A stretch of 7,756 bases of DNA from JAPHTQ01 sp050295975. GTDB lineage: Bacteria; Pseudomonadota; Gammaproteobacteria; Thiohalomonadales; Thiohalomonadaceae. The notes beneath the pieces were generated by a model. It made no database searches, was not told the DNA's origin, and saw nothing but the letters and a program-made list of their open reading frames with translations. A program made the translations under genes and the position numbers. The stretch is from positions 1 to 7,756 of the forward strand of contig JBNKQR010000088.1 of the NCBI GenBank assembly GCA_050295975.1, written 5' to 3'. Numbering within the stretch: the stretch's first letter is position 1; every line of letters starts with the position of its first letter. Shown here piece after piece: positions 6,577 to 7,756 of this stretch.

Positions 6577-6596
6577 ACATGGAGTATTAACCTCAC
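6567..6596. repeat. 9-bp-arm inverted repeat downstream of the FAD oxidoreductase gene
   Basis: GTGAGGTTA (6567-6575) and TAACCTCAC (6588-6596) are perfect inverted copies with a 12-base loop. The hairpin lies 25 bases beyond the oxidoreductase stop and could mark the 3' end of its message, but no T-tract follows on the minus strand. Its left arm includes most of the second AGGTTAC direct repeat, so it may instead be a protein-binding site. Confidence 0.5.
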
Positions 6597-6621
6597 CCAA
6601 ATTCATTCTAACTGGCCTCAC

Positions 6622-7698
6622 CTACTGGGTATAACACTCCAGGTGCCGTCGAATATCTACCTCTATAGGCAAAGGGGACTCATCAAGTAAGGCATCGCCA
6701 AAGGCCTCTGCATGCCAAGGGATCAGAAGCGAACCTTTGGAACCAAAACCGTTGAAGATTCCGAGCTGAGGCAGGCGTGGATGGAGACCGATAAAGGGCA
6801 GGCGGTCCTGAGTAGCGGGACGCACCCCGGCCTGATGACCCAGTAACGTGTATTTACCCGGCTCAGCTAAAAGTTCCGGCAACGCGGCAAGCAGGGTTTC
6901 GCGCGCCTCATCGGTGGGAATTTCGTTGAGCACTTCATGCTCGTAGGTGGCACCGAGGCGATAGCTACCATCGGCGCGGGGCATTAACCAGTGCCCGGCA
7001 TTAATCATTACTCGGGGAAGTCTCTGTTCGATCTTTAGTGCCAGGATCTCACCCTTGGCCGGAGTAAAGGGCAACCAGTTAAACCAGGGGTTATGGATCG
7101 CCTTATAGCCTTCACAGAAAATCACCTGACCACAGCGGATATTGTCGAAGAGAACATGATCACTCTGGGGAACGATCTCGGCGTAATCGATCTTTTGAGC
7201 GCGATAACGACCAGTCTCAAGTAGGTATTCACGCATTCCATCGAGTAGTGCATTGGTGTCGAGATAGCCGGTCTTTTCCTGTACAAAGCCACCTAGTGGC
7301 GCGACGAAGGGCGGCTGTAACGCTTCCTTTTCCAACCACTCACCAAGATAGGCGTCATACGCTGCATCCTGCTTTCGTTTCAGCCACACCTGCTGCTCTT
7401 TCTCTCTGCGCAACAGGCGCCACATTGGCTCTTCAATTAGCAGCTTACGGCCAAAAATCTCTTCCAGGGTACGATAACGTTTCAGTGCTCTCGGAAGGCA
7501 TGCATCAACGCCGATGGTTTTAACCACGCGTTGGCCAGTAATGGGATTGATCAGTCCGGCCGCCGCGGTGGAGGCAGCACTGGCATGTTCATCGTCGACA
7601 ACCAGAATGCGCTGCCCGCGATGTGCCAGTTCCCATGCGAGCAGACTTCCTGCCAGTCCCTGACCGATGATCAGGGTGTCGATGTCATGCTGACTCAT
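6622..7698 (-). CDS. Standalone MnmC(o)-like FAD-dependent oxidoreductase (DAO family)
   Basis: FAD-dependent oxidoreductase of the glycine/D-amino-acid oxidase fold, 358 aa from the chosen start. The N-terminal dinucleotide motif GQGLAG (12-17) and the acidic VVDDE (33-37) end of strand 2 mark the FAD site. The C-terminal block GVRPATQDRLPFIG (291-304) followed by GFGSKG (317-322) and LLDESPLP parallels the C-terminal oxidase half of E. coli MnmC (GVRCATRDHLPMVG, GSRG, DEPIP), which oxidatively removes the carboxymethyl group of cmnm5s2U34. No MnmC-type methyltransferase half is attached here. I chose the ATG at 7698 because GGAG lies 11 bases upstream and the flavin strand begins at residue 7, as usual. 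The frame stays open to the window edge, so an extension cannot be excluded; the extra residues (MACWRHGFFSVHGVPNQ) do not look like a domain. Alternatives are a glycine oxidase or another amine oxidase. Proximity to mnmM supports tRNA modification. Confidence 0.8.
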   Translation of the reverse strand: MSQHDIDTLIIGQGLAGSLLAWELAHRGQRILVVDDEHASAASTAAAGLINPITGQRVVKTIGVDACLPRALKRYRTLEEIFGRKLLIEEPMWRLLRREKEQQVWLKRKQDAAYDAYLGEWLEKEALQPPFVAPLGGFVQEKTGYLDTNALLDGMREYLLETGRYRAQKIDYAEIVPQSDHVLFDNIRCGQVIFCEGYKAIHNPWFNWLPFTPAKGEILALKIEQRLPRVMINAGHWLMPRADGSYRLGATYEHEVLNEIPTDEARETLLAALPELLAEPGKYTLLGHQAGVRPATQDRLPFIGLHPRLPQLGIFNGFGSKGSLLIPWHAEAFGDALLDESPLPIEVDIRRHLECYTQ

Positions 7699-7709
7699 CT
7701 GATTTGGCA

Positions 7710-7713
7710 CTCC
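7710..7713 (-). promoter_or_regulatory. Ribosome binding site of the FAD oxidoreductase
   Basis: GGAG on the minus strand lies 11 bases before the ATG at 7698. The spacing is slightly long, but it is the best candidate near the start and supports 7698 over the upstream ATG at 7749. The remaining sequence to 7756 shows no recognisable promoter. Confidence 0.45.
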
Positions 7714-7756
7714 GTGTACCGAAAAGAAACCGTGGCGCCAACATGCCACCGCTAAT

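Noticed and set aside
5992..6596. The hairpins at 5992-6021 and 6567-6596 as standard intrinsic terminators
   Set aside because: Neither has a run of T after the stem on the minus strand, so they are listed as repeats with unresolved function.
7699..7749. Upstream extension of the FAD oxidoreductase to the ATG at 7749
   Set aside because: The added residues resemble no domain, and the flavin-binding strand starts close to the ATG at 7698, which has a candidate ribosome binding site. A fusion to something outside the window cannot be wholly excluded.

Overview
The window looks like chromosomal DNA of a gammaproteobacterium. The divergent tesA / ybbA-ybbP arrangement, the DUF1631 protein and the close match of YbbA and YbbP to the Escherichia coli proteins (as remembered) all point that way. 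Base composition is moderately GC-rich by eye. I cannot name a genus. The region is densely packed with housekeeping-type genes. I see no tRNA, rRNA, CRISPR array, insertion sequence or phage gene.

Layout, left to right. Positions 1-1613 (+) hold the C-terminal part of a DUF1631 protein whose start lies outside the window; it opens with a perfect 15-bp in-frame Gly/Ala repeat. One base after its stop, facing it, ends ybbP (1615-4116, -), an FtsX-type permease. Its 5' end overlaps ybbA (4100-4801, -), the ATPase of the same transporter. tesA (4800-5405, +), a periplasmic GDSL esterase/lysophospholipase, runs the other way, and the two start codons overlap within one CATG. tesA overlaps tail-to-tail with a YtqB/MnmM-type methyltransferase gene (5391-5972, -). 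Further right, on the same strand, are a DUF2846 lipoprotein (6032-6466) and a standalone FAD-dependent oxidoreductase (6622-7698) that resembles the C-terminal oxidase half of MnmC.

How the genes may work together. TesA, YbbA and YbbP form one functional unit: an envelope ABC system of the MacB/LolCDE superfamily paired with a periplasmic hydrolase. The right-hand third offers the most interesting hypothesis. An MnmC(o)-like oxidase (cmnm5U to nm5U) and an MnmM-like methyltransferase (nm5U to mnm5U) lie about 650 bp apart on one strand. Together they could supply as two proteins the two steps that E. coli performs with the fused enzyme MnmC, at the tRNA wobble uridine. This is inference from sequence resemblance and proximity.

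Non-coding DNA is scarce. The two intergenic gaps on the right (5973-6031 and 6467-6621) are rich in symmetry: a 14-bp-arm palindrome just upstream of mnmM, and two inverted repeats plus an 11-bp-period direct repeat upstream of the lipoprotein gene. No clear sigma-70 promoter or intrinsic terminator with a U-tract was found.
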